Assembly (NCBI RefSeq): GCF_015694705.1
Contig: NZ_JADQDR010000013.1
Location: 1 to 64,000, forward strand
DNA from: Pontibacter rufus
GTDB taxonomy: Bacteria > Bacteroidota > Bacteroidia > Cytophagales > Hymenobacteraceae
Direction: 5' to 3'
Length of the DNA: 64,000 bases
Both the position numbers and the translations under genes were made by a program. The notes below the pieces were generated by a model. It was not told the DNA's origin and did not search any database. It saw only the letters and a list, made by a program, of their open reading frames with translations. This document shows, one piece after another, positions 24,323 to 31,329 of this stretch (position 1 is its first letter; each line of letters begins with the position of its first letter).

Positions 24323-25411
24323 CTATGCCTGATACAGATAGGTCTGGGCATAGTGCTTGCGTACTTCCTGGAAAACAGTCTGCACAAAGTCTTTGTTAAC
24401 TCCTGCATTGCTGGCCTGCAGCAGCAGGCTGTCCAGCACCAAATCCCAGTGTACTACCTGCGGCGCTTCTGTTATGCTGTGTCTGGGTATGTTCCCCATC
24501 CTGGCCGACACTTTGCTGCGGCGTGAAAGCAGATCCAGTAACTCATCGTCAAGGTGCTCTATCTGCTTGCGTAGTTCCTCCATTTCTACACCCAGCCTGG
24601 CTGCTTCAGGATCTATACTTTTATAGTTCAGCGACTGCAGCAACATATCCAGTTCCTGGGGCATAAGTTGCTGGCCGGCATCGCTCAGCGCCGTGGCGGG
24701 GTTATGATGTGCTTCCAGCATCAATCCATCGTAGCCCAGGTCAATTGCCCGCTGGCTTACCGGGCGCAACAGGCTTCTGCGGCCGGCAATATGGCTGGCA
24801 TCGCAGTAAACGGGCAAATCAGGATGTGTGTTTTTTAATTCCACCACGTGGTCCCACTTCGGATGGTTGCGGTAAGGAGCATTGTCGAGCGTAGAAAAGC
24901 CGCGGTGCATGGCGCCCAAATCCGAAATGCCACACTGCTGCAGGCGCTCCAGAGCGCCGAGCCAGAGCAATAAATCCGGGTTTACGGGGTTCTTCACCAG
25001 CACGGGTATATCCACGCCTTTTAATGCATCAGCAATTTCCTGCACCAGAAAGGGGTTAACCGTAGTATGAGCACCAATAATCAGGACATCAACCCCGTGT
25101 TTCAGCGCTTCGGCCACATGGCTGGTGCCCGCTACTTCGCAGGCGGTGCGCAGCCCTGTTTCCTGCTTTACTGTTTTGAGCCAATCCAGGGCCGCTGTGC
25201 CCATACCCTGGAAGCTACCCGGGCGGGTACGCGGCTTCCAGATGCCGGCCCTGAAAATAGAAACACCCTGCAGCTTTTTCAGACCGCGGGCTGTCTGGAG
25301 CATTTGCTCCTCACTTTCGGCGCTGCACGGCCCCGCTATCACAACAGGATGCGTGGTTCTGGCAAGCAATCCATCGCGCTTGCCAAGCTTTAGGATAGGT
25401 GATGTGTACAT
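24323..25411 (-). CDS. DAHP synthase (type I-beta) with degenerate chorismate mutase domain, copy 2
   Basis: A 362-residue paralogue of the enzyme encoded at 20716-21834. The DAHP synthase motifs are intact: GPCSAESEEQMLQTA, FRAGIWKPRTRPG, LVKNPVNPDLLLW, DASHIAGRRSLL and AHHNPATALSDAG. The C-terminal AroQ-like domain (about 270-350) has the expected helix MEELRKQIEHLDDELLDLL, but the catalytic Lys position of copy 1 (IGAYK) reads MGNIP here, so chorismate mutase activity is doubtful. The domain may remain as a sensor. It forms its own unit, with an attenuator-like hairpin 34 bases before the ATG and a terminator after the stop. Two copies with separate leaders suggest differently regulated isoenzymes. 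Confidence 0.9.
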   Translation of the reverse strand: MYTSPILKLGKRDGLLARTTHPVVIAGPCSAESEEQMLQTARGLKKLQGVSIFRAGIWKPRTRPGSFQGMGTAALDWLKTVKQETGLRTACEVAGTSHVAEALKHGVDVLIIGAHTTVNPFLVQEIADALKGVDIPVLVKNPVNPDLLLWLGALERLQQCGISDLGAMHRGFSTLDNAPYRNHPKWDHVVELKNTHPDLPVYCDASHIAGRRSLLRPVSQRAIDLGYDGLMLEAHHNPATALSDAGQQLMPQELDMLLQSLNYKSIDPEAARLGVEMEELRKQIEHLDDELLDLLSRRSKVSARMGNIPRHSITEAPQVVHWDLVLDSLLLQASNAGVNKDFVQTVFQEVRKHYAQTYLYQA

Positions 25412-25445
25412 GGTTGTTATATCAGAATTGTAAATGCCTTAAAAC

Positions 25446-25477
25446 AAAGAAGCCCCGCACATGGGCGGGGCTTCTTT
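25446..25477 (-). terminator. Attenuator-like hairpin before DAHP synthase copy 2
   Basis: Perfect 13-base arms (AAAGAAGCCCCGC and its complement, 25446-25458 and 25465-25477) with a 6-base loop, followed on the minus strand by GTTTTAA and then the gene. The AGCCCCG part of the stem can also pair with CGGGGCT at 25532-25526 in the upstream leader, as in the pheA leader. Confidence 0.8.
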
Positions 25478-25512
25478 GGTATCTTATATGCTTTTATATT
25501 TAGCGCAATAGT

Positions 25513-25580
25513 TTACCACCGGAGCCCCGTGAGAGGACCTTTAGATTTTTGGCAAACATAATAGCGCAGGTGAAAATCAT
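25513..25580 (-). pseudogene. Leader peptide homologue of DAHP synthase copy 2, out of frame
   Basis: This stretch aligns with the pheA leader. Both carry two Tyr codons, then 14 codons ending in GL(Q/R)x and a stop inside the shared context GGGGCTCC...GTAA, followed by CTATTGCG. Here the frame that matches (YYVCQKSKGPLTGLRW before the stop at 25515-25513) has no start codon. The ATG at 25580 is one base out of frame because of a TTTT run; one extra T would restore a 22-residue peptide starting MIFHLRYY. As written, the ATG opens a different 26-codon frame that ends at 25500. It could be a decayed leader, a programmed slip site or a sequencing error in the T run. Confidence 0.5.
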
Positions 25581-25661
25581 TTCTTCTTAATTATTCAGCA
25601 ATTAAAACTAAAATTTTTCAGATAAACAAATTTTTGAGGAAAAATTTACACATTTCACGTC

Positions 25662-26621
25662 TTATTGATCTTCTTCCGCATGCGGCGGCTTCGGACGATC
25701 CTCTTCTTTTTTAGGGAACAGCAGCGAAGCAACAACAGAAAGAGCAAGTATACCGCCTACGGCAAGCAGCGCAAACCGCATATCAATATGGTAAAACTCG
25801 CTGATGAGCAGCTTGACGCCGATGAATACAAGTATAAGCGAAAGGCCGTAGTGCAGATAATGAAACAGCTGCATAATACCCGCCAGGGCAAAGTATAGCG
25901 CCCGCAGCCCCAGCAACGCAAACACGTTGGACGTGTAAACGATAAAAGGATCTTTGGAGATGGCCAGGATAGCCGGGATGGAGTCGGCCGCAAAAACAAC
26001 ATCAGTGCTCTCTACCATCAGCAGCACCAGAAACAGCGGCGTAGCTAACAACTTGCCGTTTTCTCTGACAAAGAACTTGCCGCCGGCCGGTTTTTTGGTC
26101 ATCCGCAGGTGTTTGCTGGCCCAGTTTACCAAGGGGTTGCTTTCCGGATCCACCTCCTGGCCTTGCGAAAAGGCCATTTTTATACCCGTATAAATTAGAA
26201 AAGCGCCCAGGATATAGATGATAAACTGGAACTTGGCAATCAGCGCCACACCTACCAGGATGAACAGGCCGCGCAGCACCAGCGCCCCGATAACGCCCCA
26301 GAACAGCACCTCGTGCTGGTATTTTTGCGGTACTTTAAAGAAGTTGAAAATCAGGATAAAGACAAACAGGTTATCAACGCTCAGCGATTTTTCGATCAGG
26401 TAAGCCGTCAGGAACTCCAGGGCAGCATCTTTTCCTTCCCAGTAGTAAATCAGCACGTTAAAACCCAGAGAGAGCACAATCCAGAAAAGACTGGTAAGCA
26501 GGGCCTCTTTTATTTTTACCTCGTGCTTGTTGCGGTGGAGTACAAACAAATCCAGCCACAGCAGCAGGAGTACGAATAGATTAAAAGCAATCCAGAAGAT
26601 GATATTATTGTCGTCGTTCAT
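25662..26621 (-). CDS. TerC/Alx family membrane metal-homeostasis protein
   Basis: A 319-residue inner-membrane protein with about eight or nine helices. The two family hallmark segments are present: EKSLSVDNLFVFILIFNFF (near 77-95) and VESTDVVFAADSIPAILAI (near 200-218), whose acidic residues line the ion path. Length and pattern match the Alx branch of TerC proteins, linked to manganese export and tellurium or alkaline response in other bacteria. The C-terminus is hydrophilic (PKKEEDRPKPPHAEEDQ). Only about 110 bases separate it from the next minus-strand gene, and I saw no yybP-ykoY riboswitch there, unlike E. coli alx. Its stop lies about 80 bases before the leader ORF of DAHP synthase copy 2. 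Confidence 0.88.
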   Translation of the reverse strand: MNDDNNIIFWIAFNLFVLLLLWLDLFVLHRNKHEVKIKEALLTSLFWIVLSLGFNVLIYYWEGKDAALEFLTAYLIEKSLSVDNLFVFILIFNFFKVPQKYQHEVLFWGVIGALVLRGLFILVGVALIAKFQFIIYILGAFLIYTGIKMAFSQGQEVDPESNPLVNWASKHLRMTKKPAGGKFFVRENGKLLATPLFLVLLMVESTDVVFAADSIPAILAISKDPFIVYTSNVFALLGLRALYFALAGIMQLFHYLHYGLSLILVFIGVKLLISEFYHIDMRFALLAVGGILALSVVASLLFPKKEEDRPKPPHAEEDQ

Positions 26622-26731
26622 TCGGAAGATGCTTGGTGCAAAGCTTGGTGTATACGTGGGTAGAACGTAAAATTAGTGCTGATCAGGACAAATAGAAAGT
26701 ATAAGTTGCTCTTTATACTGAAAGCAGGTGC

Positions 26732-27466
26732 TTAGTAGCGGTCGAAATGGCGGAAAAAGCTGCTTACTTTCATCCTGAGCACGCCCAGCACCGCTTCCTT
26801 AAAAATGCCCGACGACATCTTGGATTCGCCCCTGGTTCTGTCTGTAAAGATAATCGGCACTTCTTTTATCCGGAAGCCATACTTGTAAGCCAGAAACTTC
26901 ATTTCGATCTGAAAGGCGTAACCCACAAAATCTATTTTGTTGAGCTGGATGGTCTGGAGCACTTTGCGGCGGTAGCATTTAAAACCCGCGGTGGTGTCCT
27001 CGATGGGCATGCCCGTAATCAGCTTTACATAAGCGCTGGCGAAGTACGACATCAGCACGCGGCTCATCGGCCAGTTTACCACGTTTACACCCTGAATGTA
27101 GCGGCTGCCAATGGCCATGTCGTACCCTTCCACGGCGCAGGCCTGGTAAAGGCGGATCAGGTCGTCTGGGTTGTGCGAGAAGTCGGCGTCCATCTCGAAG
27201 ATGTATTCGTAGACGTGACGCAGCGCATACTTAAAGCCGTGGATATAGGCCGTGCCCAGGCCCAGCTTGCCGGCGCGTGTTTCCAGGTGCAGCCGTCCCG
27301 GAAATTCCGGTTGCAGGGCACGCACCATATCAGCGGTACCATCCGGGGAGCCATCATCCACGATAAGTATCTCGAACGGGTGCGCCAGCGCCATCACCTT
27401 GCGTATTATAGCCTCTATGTTTTCCCGCTCGTTATAGGTCGGGATGATGACCAGCGCGTCTTTCAT
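26732..27466 (-). CDS. Polyprenol monophosphomannose synthase-like GT2
   Basis: A 244-residue family 2 glycosyltransferase similar in length and order to bacterial Ppm1/DPM1 enzymes, which attach mannose or a related sugar to polyprenyl phosphate. Motifs: VIIPTYNERENIEAII (6-21), LIVDDGSPDGTADMV (34-48), RAGKLGLGTAYIHGFKYAL (64-82), EMDADFSHNPDDL with the metal-binding DAD (about 91-103), and FKCYRRKVL near 162. Unlike the enzyme at 4624 it has no C-terminal membrane helices, so it is probably peripheral to the membrane. The late segment IIFTDRTRGESKMS is typical of the DPM group. It is transcribed alone or with the TerC gene downstream. Confidence 0.88.
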   Translation of the reverse strand: MKDALVIIPTYNERENIEAIIRKVMALAHPFEILIVDDGSPDGTADMVRALQPEFPGRLHLETRAGKLGLGTAYIHGFKYALRHVYEYIFEMDADFSHNPDDLIRLYQACAVEGYDMAIGSRYIQGVNVVNWPMSRVLMSYFASAYVKLITGMPIEDTTAGFKCYRRKVLQTIQLNKIDFVGYAFQIEMKFLAYKYGFRIKEVPIIFTDRTRGESKMSSGIFKEAVLGVLRMKVSSFFRHFDRY

Positions 27467-27669
27467 GTCTCAAATATAGGCAATCAGCTATTGCAGGCAT
27501 GATCTAGCTTCAAATTAATTTTCGTTTGGCGTTGGTGGTTGTGCGTTGATTGTTGTCTGGTGGTTGCATTAGCTGTATACTTTCCTTCTTCTTGATTATA
27601 CAGCTAATTATTAGCTTCAATCATTTAAAATTGTACAGCCTGTTTGTGCTCCTGCCACTGGAGTTTATA

Positions 27670-27698
27670 TTGTTCCAACGTATAAATTTATACCTTAG
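27670..27698 (+). promoter_or_regulatory. Possible Bacteroidota-type promoter for the GmhB-like gene
   Basis: TTG at 27670-27672 and TACCTTAG at 27691-27698 are separated by 18 bases, close to the phylum pattern TTTG-N17-23-TAnnTTTG with one mismatch in the -7 box. The start codon is 21 bases downstream. Confidence 0.35.
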
Positions 27699-27719
27699 CG
27701 CCTCAACCAATAAAACCCG

Positions 27720-28253
27720 ATGCAAAAGCAAAAGTGTGTTTTCCTGGATCGCGACGGGGTGCTGAACCGCGAACTTGGCGACTATGCCTACAGATTAGAT
27801 CATTTTGAAGTGCTGCCCCGCGTGCCCGAAGCGCTGGCGCTGCTGAAACAGCAAGGCTTTTTGCTGATAGTGATTACGAACCAGAGCGGCATTGCCAAAG
27901 GCATATTCCAGCGCGAGGATATGGAAGCCTGCCACCGCAAACTGCAGGACACCTGTAACCACCTGATAGACGATTTTTATTTCGCGCCCGGCCATCAGAC
28001 TATTTCCGCCTCGCTCTCGCGTAAGCCTGACAGCCTGATGCTGGAGAAAGCCATTGCCAAGTATAACATCGACCCTGACCAGTCGTGGATGGTAGGCGAC
28101 GTGCCGCGCGATATAGCAGCGGGCCTGAAAGCCGGTGTGCGTACCATTATGGTAGGCGGCCGCCACCGGCCAGCTGACGCGCATACCCTGGAAGCGGAAG
28201 ACTTATGGGAAGCAGCGCAACTTATACTGGCAGACACAAAAAAACCGGCCTGA
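27720..28253 (+). CDS. HAD-IIIA phosphatase, GmhB/HisB-N-like
   Basis: A 177-residue cytosolic HAD-superfamily phosphatase, most like D-glycero-manno-heptose 1,7-bisphosphate 7-phosphatase (GmhB). Motif I is FLDRDGVLNRE (9-19), motif II VITNQSGIAKG (about 53-63), the motif III Lys is in LSRKPDSLML, and motif IV is MVGDVPRDIAAG (about 120-131). Typical GmhB carries a zinc-holding Cys/His loop before motif III. Here that stretch reads FAPGHQTISASLSRKP without cysteines, so the zinc site is lost and the exact substrate is uncertain (heptose-bisphosphate, histidinol-phosphate or another sugar phosphate). It is a single gene whose last codons form part of the terminator. Confidence 0.82.
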   Translation: MQKQKCVFLDRDGVLNRELGDYAYRLDHFEVLPRVPEALALLKQQGFLLIVITNQSGIAKGIFQREDMEACHRKLQDTCNHLIDDFYFAPGHQTISASLSRKPDSLMLEKAIAKYNIDPDQSWMVGDVPRDIAAGLKAGVRTIMVGGRHRPADAHTLEAEDLWEAAQLILADTKKPA

Positions 28254-28263
28254 GCCGGTTTTT
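28240..28263 (+). terminator. Terminator overlapping the end of the GmhB-like gene
   Basis: Arms AAAAACCGGC (28240-28249) and GCCGGTTTTT (28254-28263) with the stop codon TGA inside the 4-base loop region. The stem runs straight into the T tract. Confidence 0.85.
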
Positions 28264-28331
28264 ATAATAGTCATTCAGAAATCTCTCTTGCTGAAGCTCA
28301 TCTTGCAGGGAGAAACAAAAGCGTGTTATGG

Positions 28332-28493
28332 CTGGTGCGAGCTTGCAGCTCGTACCAGGTTGCCTGCTCTTTAGCTTACTGAACCGTATGCCTTTACTGC
28401 TTTTGGATACTTCCTTACAAGCTGATCTTAAAGCCGTTTACCGCTGTCCGCGGGCTTCAGAAGTACGAGGTACAAATTGCAAGCTCGCACCAG
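28332..28493. repeat. REP/MITE-like element with imperfect 25-base terminal inverted repeats
   Basis: The ends (28332-28356 and 28469-28493) are inverted copies matching at 22 of 25 positions, beginning CTGGTGCGAGCTTGCA. The 162-base unit encodes nothing recognisable. Size and paired ends fit a non-autonomous element, such as those mobilised by REP-associated tyrosine transposases. No transposase gene is present in the window. Confidence 0.65.
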
Positions 28494-28614
28494 CATCAAA
28501 AGTACTTGTATTCAATCTAAGGCTTCTTTTTTCCTATAAGGTTAGCCTTAAACATGGAGGCGCAGGGGAACTCTTACCCAATCCCAACGAAAAACTTTCG
28601 CCTGTTTATTATAC

Positions 28615-28779
28615 TTAGCTGTTCGCGCGATCCGCTGTTTTATCTGTTGCAACAGCAGCCGAAACAGTTGTTTTCGTCTGTTTGTCAGGCTTGGCGTAGC
28701 TGTAAGCCGGGCAATATGTTTTGCAGGAGGCCATTCCTAAAGCCAGGCAAACAACTCCTAAAAAAAATACTTTCTTCAT
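28615..28779 (-). CDS. Small lipoprotein, 54 residues
   Basis: A short gene. It begins MKKVFFLGVVCLALGMASC, a signal peptide with a lipobox whose Cys19 would carry the lipid. The mature part is about 36 residues: KTYCPAYSYAKPDKQ followed by a Thr/Lys/Ala-rich tail. Such tiny lipoproteins with a C-K-T-Y-C-P start may be a Bacteroidota family, but I cannot name a function. It lies 78 bases upstream of the arginine decarboxylase stop on the same strand, so it is not obviously in an operon. The coherent signal peptide, lipobox and stop argue that it is real despite its size. Confidence 0.65.
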   Translation of the reverse strand: MKKVFFLGVVCLALGMASCKTYCPAYSYAKPDKQTKTTVSAAVATDKTADRANS

Positions 28780-28856
28780 GATGGTAAACAGTTAGGGGAA
28801 TTAGGTATCAAAAATACGCTAATTACTTGAAAAGCAAAAACAAACGGCTTAAAATC

Positions 28857-30266
28857 TTAACGCTCGCCTGGCTGCGTTTCGTACCCCAGTATCCGCATCA
28901 TCGACTCACTGGATTGCTCCGGCGCAAACTGCCATGTTTTTAGCTGTCCGTCTGCCGCTCTGTCTACCAGAATGTGTTTCGGGGCCGGGATCAGGCAGTG
29001 CTTGATGCCGCCATACCCGCTCAGCGATTCCTGGTAAGCGCCCGTGTGGAAAAAGCCAATGTATAGTGGCTCTTTTTTCGGGTACTTCGGCAAAAACACC
29101 TGAAACGAGTGCATCTCCGAGTTATAGTAATCCTGGCTGTCGCACGTCATGCCGCCAATCTGTACCTTGCGGTATTCCTTGTTCCAGTGATTTACTGCCA
29201 GCAGGGGCCAGCGTTGGTTTAGCGCCCAGGCATCCGGCAGGTTTGTAATAAAAGAGCCATCGATCATGTACCACAGCTCTTTGTCATTCTGCAGCTTTTC
29301 GTCCAGTATAGAGTAAATAGTCGCGCCGCTCTCGCCAACGGTAAAAATGCCGAACTCGGTAAAAATGTTTGGCTCCGGCACGCCTTCTTCATTGCAGATG
29401 CGCTTGATGGTGCGCAGAATTTCCTGCGTCATATACTGGTAATCGTAATCTGCCTGGATAGACGTTTTAATCGGGAAACCGCCGCCAATATCAATCGAAT
29501 CCAGTTCGGGGCAAACCTTCTTCAGTTCGGCATACTTGTGCACAAACCGGCTCAACTCCGACCAATAGTAGGAAGTATCTTTTATACCGGAGTTGATGAA
29601 GTAGTGCAGCATTTTAAGCTCAAACTTCGGATCATCCTTTATCTGTTTTTCGTATAGCTCTATCACATCGCCGTATCGCACACCAAGGCGCGACGTATAG
29701 AACTCGAATTTAGGCTCTTCATCGGAGGCAACCCGGATGCCGACCTTGGTTTTTTCGGTTACGTGCTCCTTGTAGTAGTCAATCTCGCCCAGGTGATCCA
29801 ATATAGGCATGCAGTTCCGGAAACCATCGTTAATTAGTTCCGAAATCCATTGGCGGTATAGTTCGCGCTTAAAACCGTTACAGATGATATAGGTATCCTT
29901 TGTCAGTTTCCCCCTTTTATGCAATGCCCGGATAATCGGAATGTCGTAAGAAGAAGAGGTTTCGATATGAATGTCGTTTTTAAGCGCTTCCTCCAGCACA
30001 AAAGAAAACTGGCTGGACTTGGTGCAGTAGCAGTAAGTATAAGTGCCCTTGTAGTCCAGGTTTTCCATGCCCTGCTTAAAAAACTGTTTGGCCCGCTGAA
30101 TCTGCGAACTGATTTTAGGCAGGTAGGTGAGCTTCAGCGGGGTGCCGTATTCCCGGATAATGTCCATTAGCGGAATACCATTAAACTGCAGCTCGTTATT
30201 TTCTACTGTAAACTCTTCTGTCGGAAAATCAAATGTCTGGTGGATGAGGTCCGTGTATTTATCCAT
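28857..30266 (-). CDS. Arginine decarboxylase, PLP-dependent (fold type III)
   Basis: A 469-residue alanine-racemase-fold decarboxylase resembling the biosynthetic arginine decarboxylase of Bacteroidota, shorter than E. coli SpeA (about 658). It would turn arginine into agmatine. The PLP-lysine region is YTYCYCTKSSQFSFVLEEAL (about 75-94), the glycine-rich phosphate loop is DSIDIGGGFPI (near 263), EFGIFTVGESGA follows near 310, and the active-site Cys is in MTCDSQDYY near 375. A diaminopimelate or other basic amino-acid substrate cannot be fully excluded. It is divergent from arginase with only about 90 bases between start codons, so the two arginine-consuming genes may share regulatory DNA. 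Confidence 0.8.
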   Translation of the reverse strand: MDKYTDLIHQTFDFPTEEFTVENNELQFNGIPLMDIIREYGTPLKLTYLPKISSQIQRAKQFFKQGMENLDYKGTYTYCYCTKSSQFSFVLEEALKNDIHIETSSSYDIPIIRALHKRGKLTKDTYIICNGFKRELYRQWISELINDGFRNCMPILDHLGEIDYYKEHVTEKTKVGIRVASDEEPKFEFYTSRLGVRYGDVIELYEKQIKDDPKFELKMLHYFINSGIKDTSYYWSELSRFVHKYAELKKVCPELDSIDIGGGFPIKTSIQADYDYQYMTQEILRTIKRICNEEGVPEPNIFTEFGIFTVGESGATIYSILDEKLQNDKELWYMIDGSFITNLPDAWALNQRWPLLAVNHWNKEYRKVQIGGMTCDSQDYYNSEMHSFQVFLPKYPKKEPLYIGFFHTGAYQESLSGYGGIKHCLIPAPKHILVDRAADGQLKTWQFAPEQSSESMMRILGYETQPGER

Positions 30267-30357
30267 TTATGGTTGCGGGATTATCTGGGTTAGGAATTAA
30301 GAAAACATGCAATATTGTTTGTATTTTACCATCTTTGCAAAACTTTGTTCGAAAACT

Positions 30358-31329
30358 ATGAAAAAAGTGAAACTGATAGAAGTGCGGTCTGAGCTGGGCG
30401 CCGGCACGCGTGGCGCCAGCATGGGCATCGACGCGCTGCGGGTAGCTTGCTGGGACAAAGGCTCTGATTATTTCAGGCGCTTTAACTCTGTCAGCGTACC
30501 CGACCTCAACTATACTTTATTCGACAAAGACGTGTTCCCGAATGCGCACCGCATCGACAGCATCCTGACCGTGCAGAAAAACATCAGCAACACTGTGGAA
30601 CAAACTATTCACATGGATATGTTCCCGCTGGTGCTCTCCGGCGATCATTCCAACGCGCATGGCACCATTGCCGGCATCAAAGCCGCCTATCCGGATAAAA
30701 CGCTGGGCGTGATCTGGATTGATGCCCACGCCGATATTCACTCGCCTTATACTTCACCGTCGGGCAACGTACACGGCATGCCGCTGGCCATGGCCCTCAA
30801 CCTCGATAATCTGGATAGGCAGATAAATGATCCGGCGCCGGAAACAGCCTTTTTCTGGAGCTCGCTCAAGAAGCTGGGTTTTCCGGGTCCGAAACTAAAG
30901 CCTGAACACCTGGTATACATGGTGGTGCGCGACACCGAGGAGCCGGAAGACTACCTGATAAACAAACTCGGCATCAAAAACTATACTTACAACGAGCTGT
31001 CGGCTAAAGGCGTGGAGCAGGTAGCCGAGGAGGCCCTGGAACGCCTGCGCGGCTGCGATATGATTTACGTGTCGTTTGATGTGGACAGCCTCGATTCCAA
31101 GTTCTCCAAAGGCACCGGCACGCCGGTAGAAATTGGCCTGACCGTGGAAGAAGCGAAAGCGCTTTGCCATTACCTGCTGCAGGACGAACGCGTAGTATGT
31201 TATGAAATGACCGAAATCAACCCGACATTAGATACCGAAAACACGATGGCCGAAAATGCCTTTGATATTCTGGAGGCAGCCACCGGGGCAATTTTACACC
31301 GAGAAGCGAAAAGCAAGATTCTACATTAA
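30358..31329 (+). CDS. Arginase-family ureohydrolase
   Basis: ATG 30358 is preferred; the frame is open 17 codons further up but the family begins MKKVKLIEVRSELGAGTRGA. The 323-residue enzyme has the manganese-binding motifs of ureohydrolases: SGDHSNAHG (near 100), IWIDAHADIHSP (near 121-132) and YVSFDVDSLDSKF (near 239-251). It probably splits arginine into ornithine and urea; agmatine or formimino-glutamate are alternatives. The active-site His region NVHGMPLA is present. Its stop overlaps the argS start by one base (TAATG), so arginine breakdown and arginyl-tRNA synthesis are translationally coupled, an unusual pairing. Confidence 0.83.
   Translation: MKKVKLIEVRSELGAGTRGASMGIDALRVACWDKGSDYFRRFNSVSVPDLNYTLFDKDVFPNAHRIDSILTVQKNISNTVEQTIHMDMFPLVLSGDHSNAHGTIAGIKAAYPDKTLGVIWIDAHADIHSPYTSPSGNVHGMPLAMALNLDNLDRQINDPAPETAFFWSSLKKLGFPGPKLKPEHLVYMVVRDTEEPEDYLINKLGIKNYTYNELSAKGVEQVAEEALERLRGCDMIYVSFDVDSLDSKFSKGTGTPVEIGLTVEEAKALCHYLLQDERVVCYEMTEINPTLDTENTMAENAFDILEAATGAILHREAKSKILH

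Noticed and set aside
26622..26731. yybP-ykoY manganese riboswitch upstream of the TerC/Alx gene
   Set aside because: Only about 110 bases are available, and no paired glycine-rich loops or terminator were seen.
30317..30338. TTTG and CATCTTTG in front of arginase as a promoter
   Set aside because: The two boxes are only about 9-13 bases apart, far from the 17-23 expected, and the -7 box has a mismatch.
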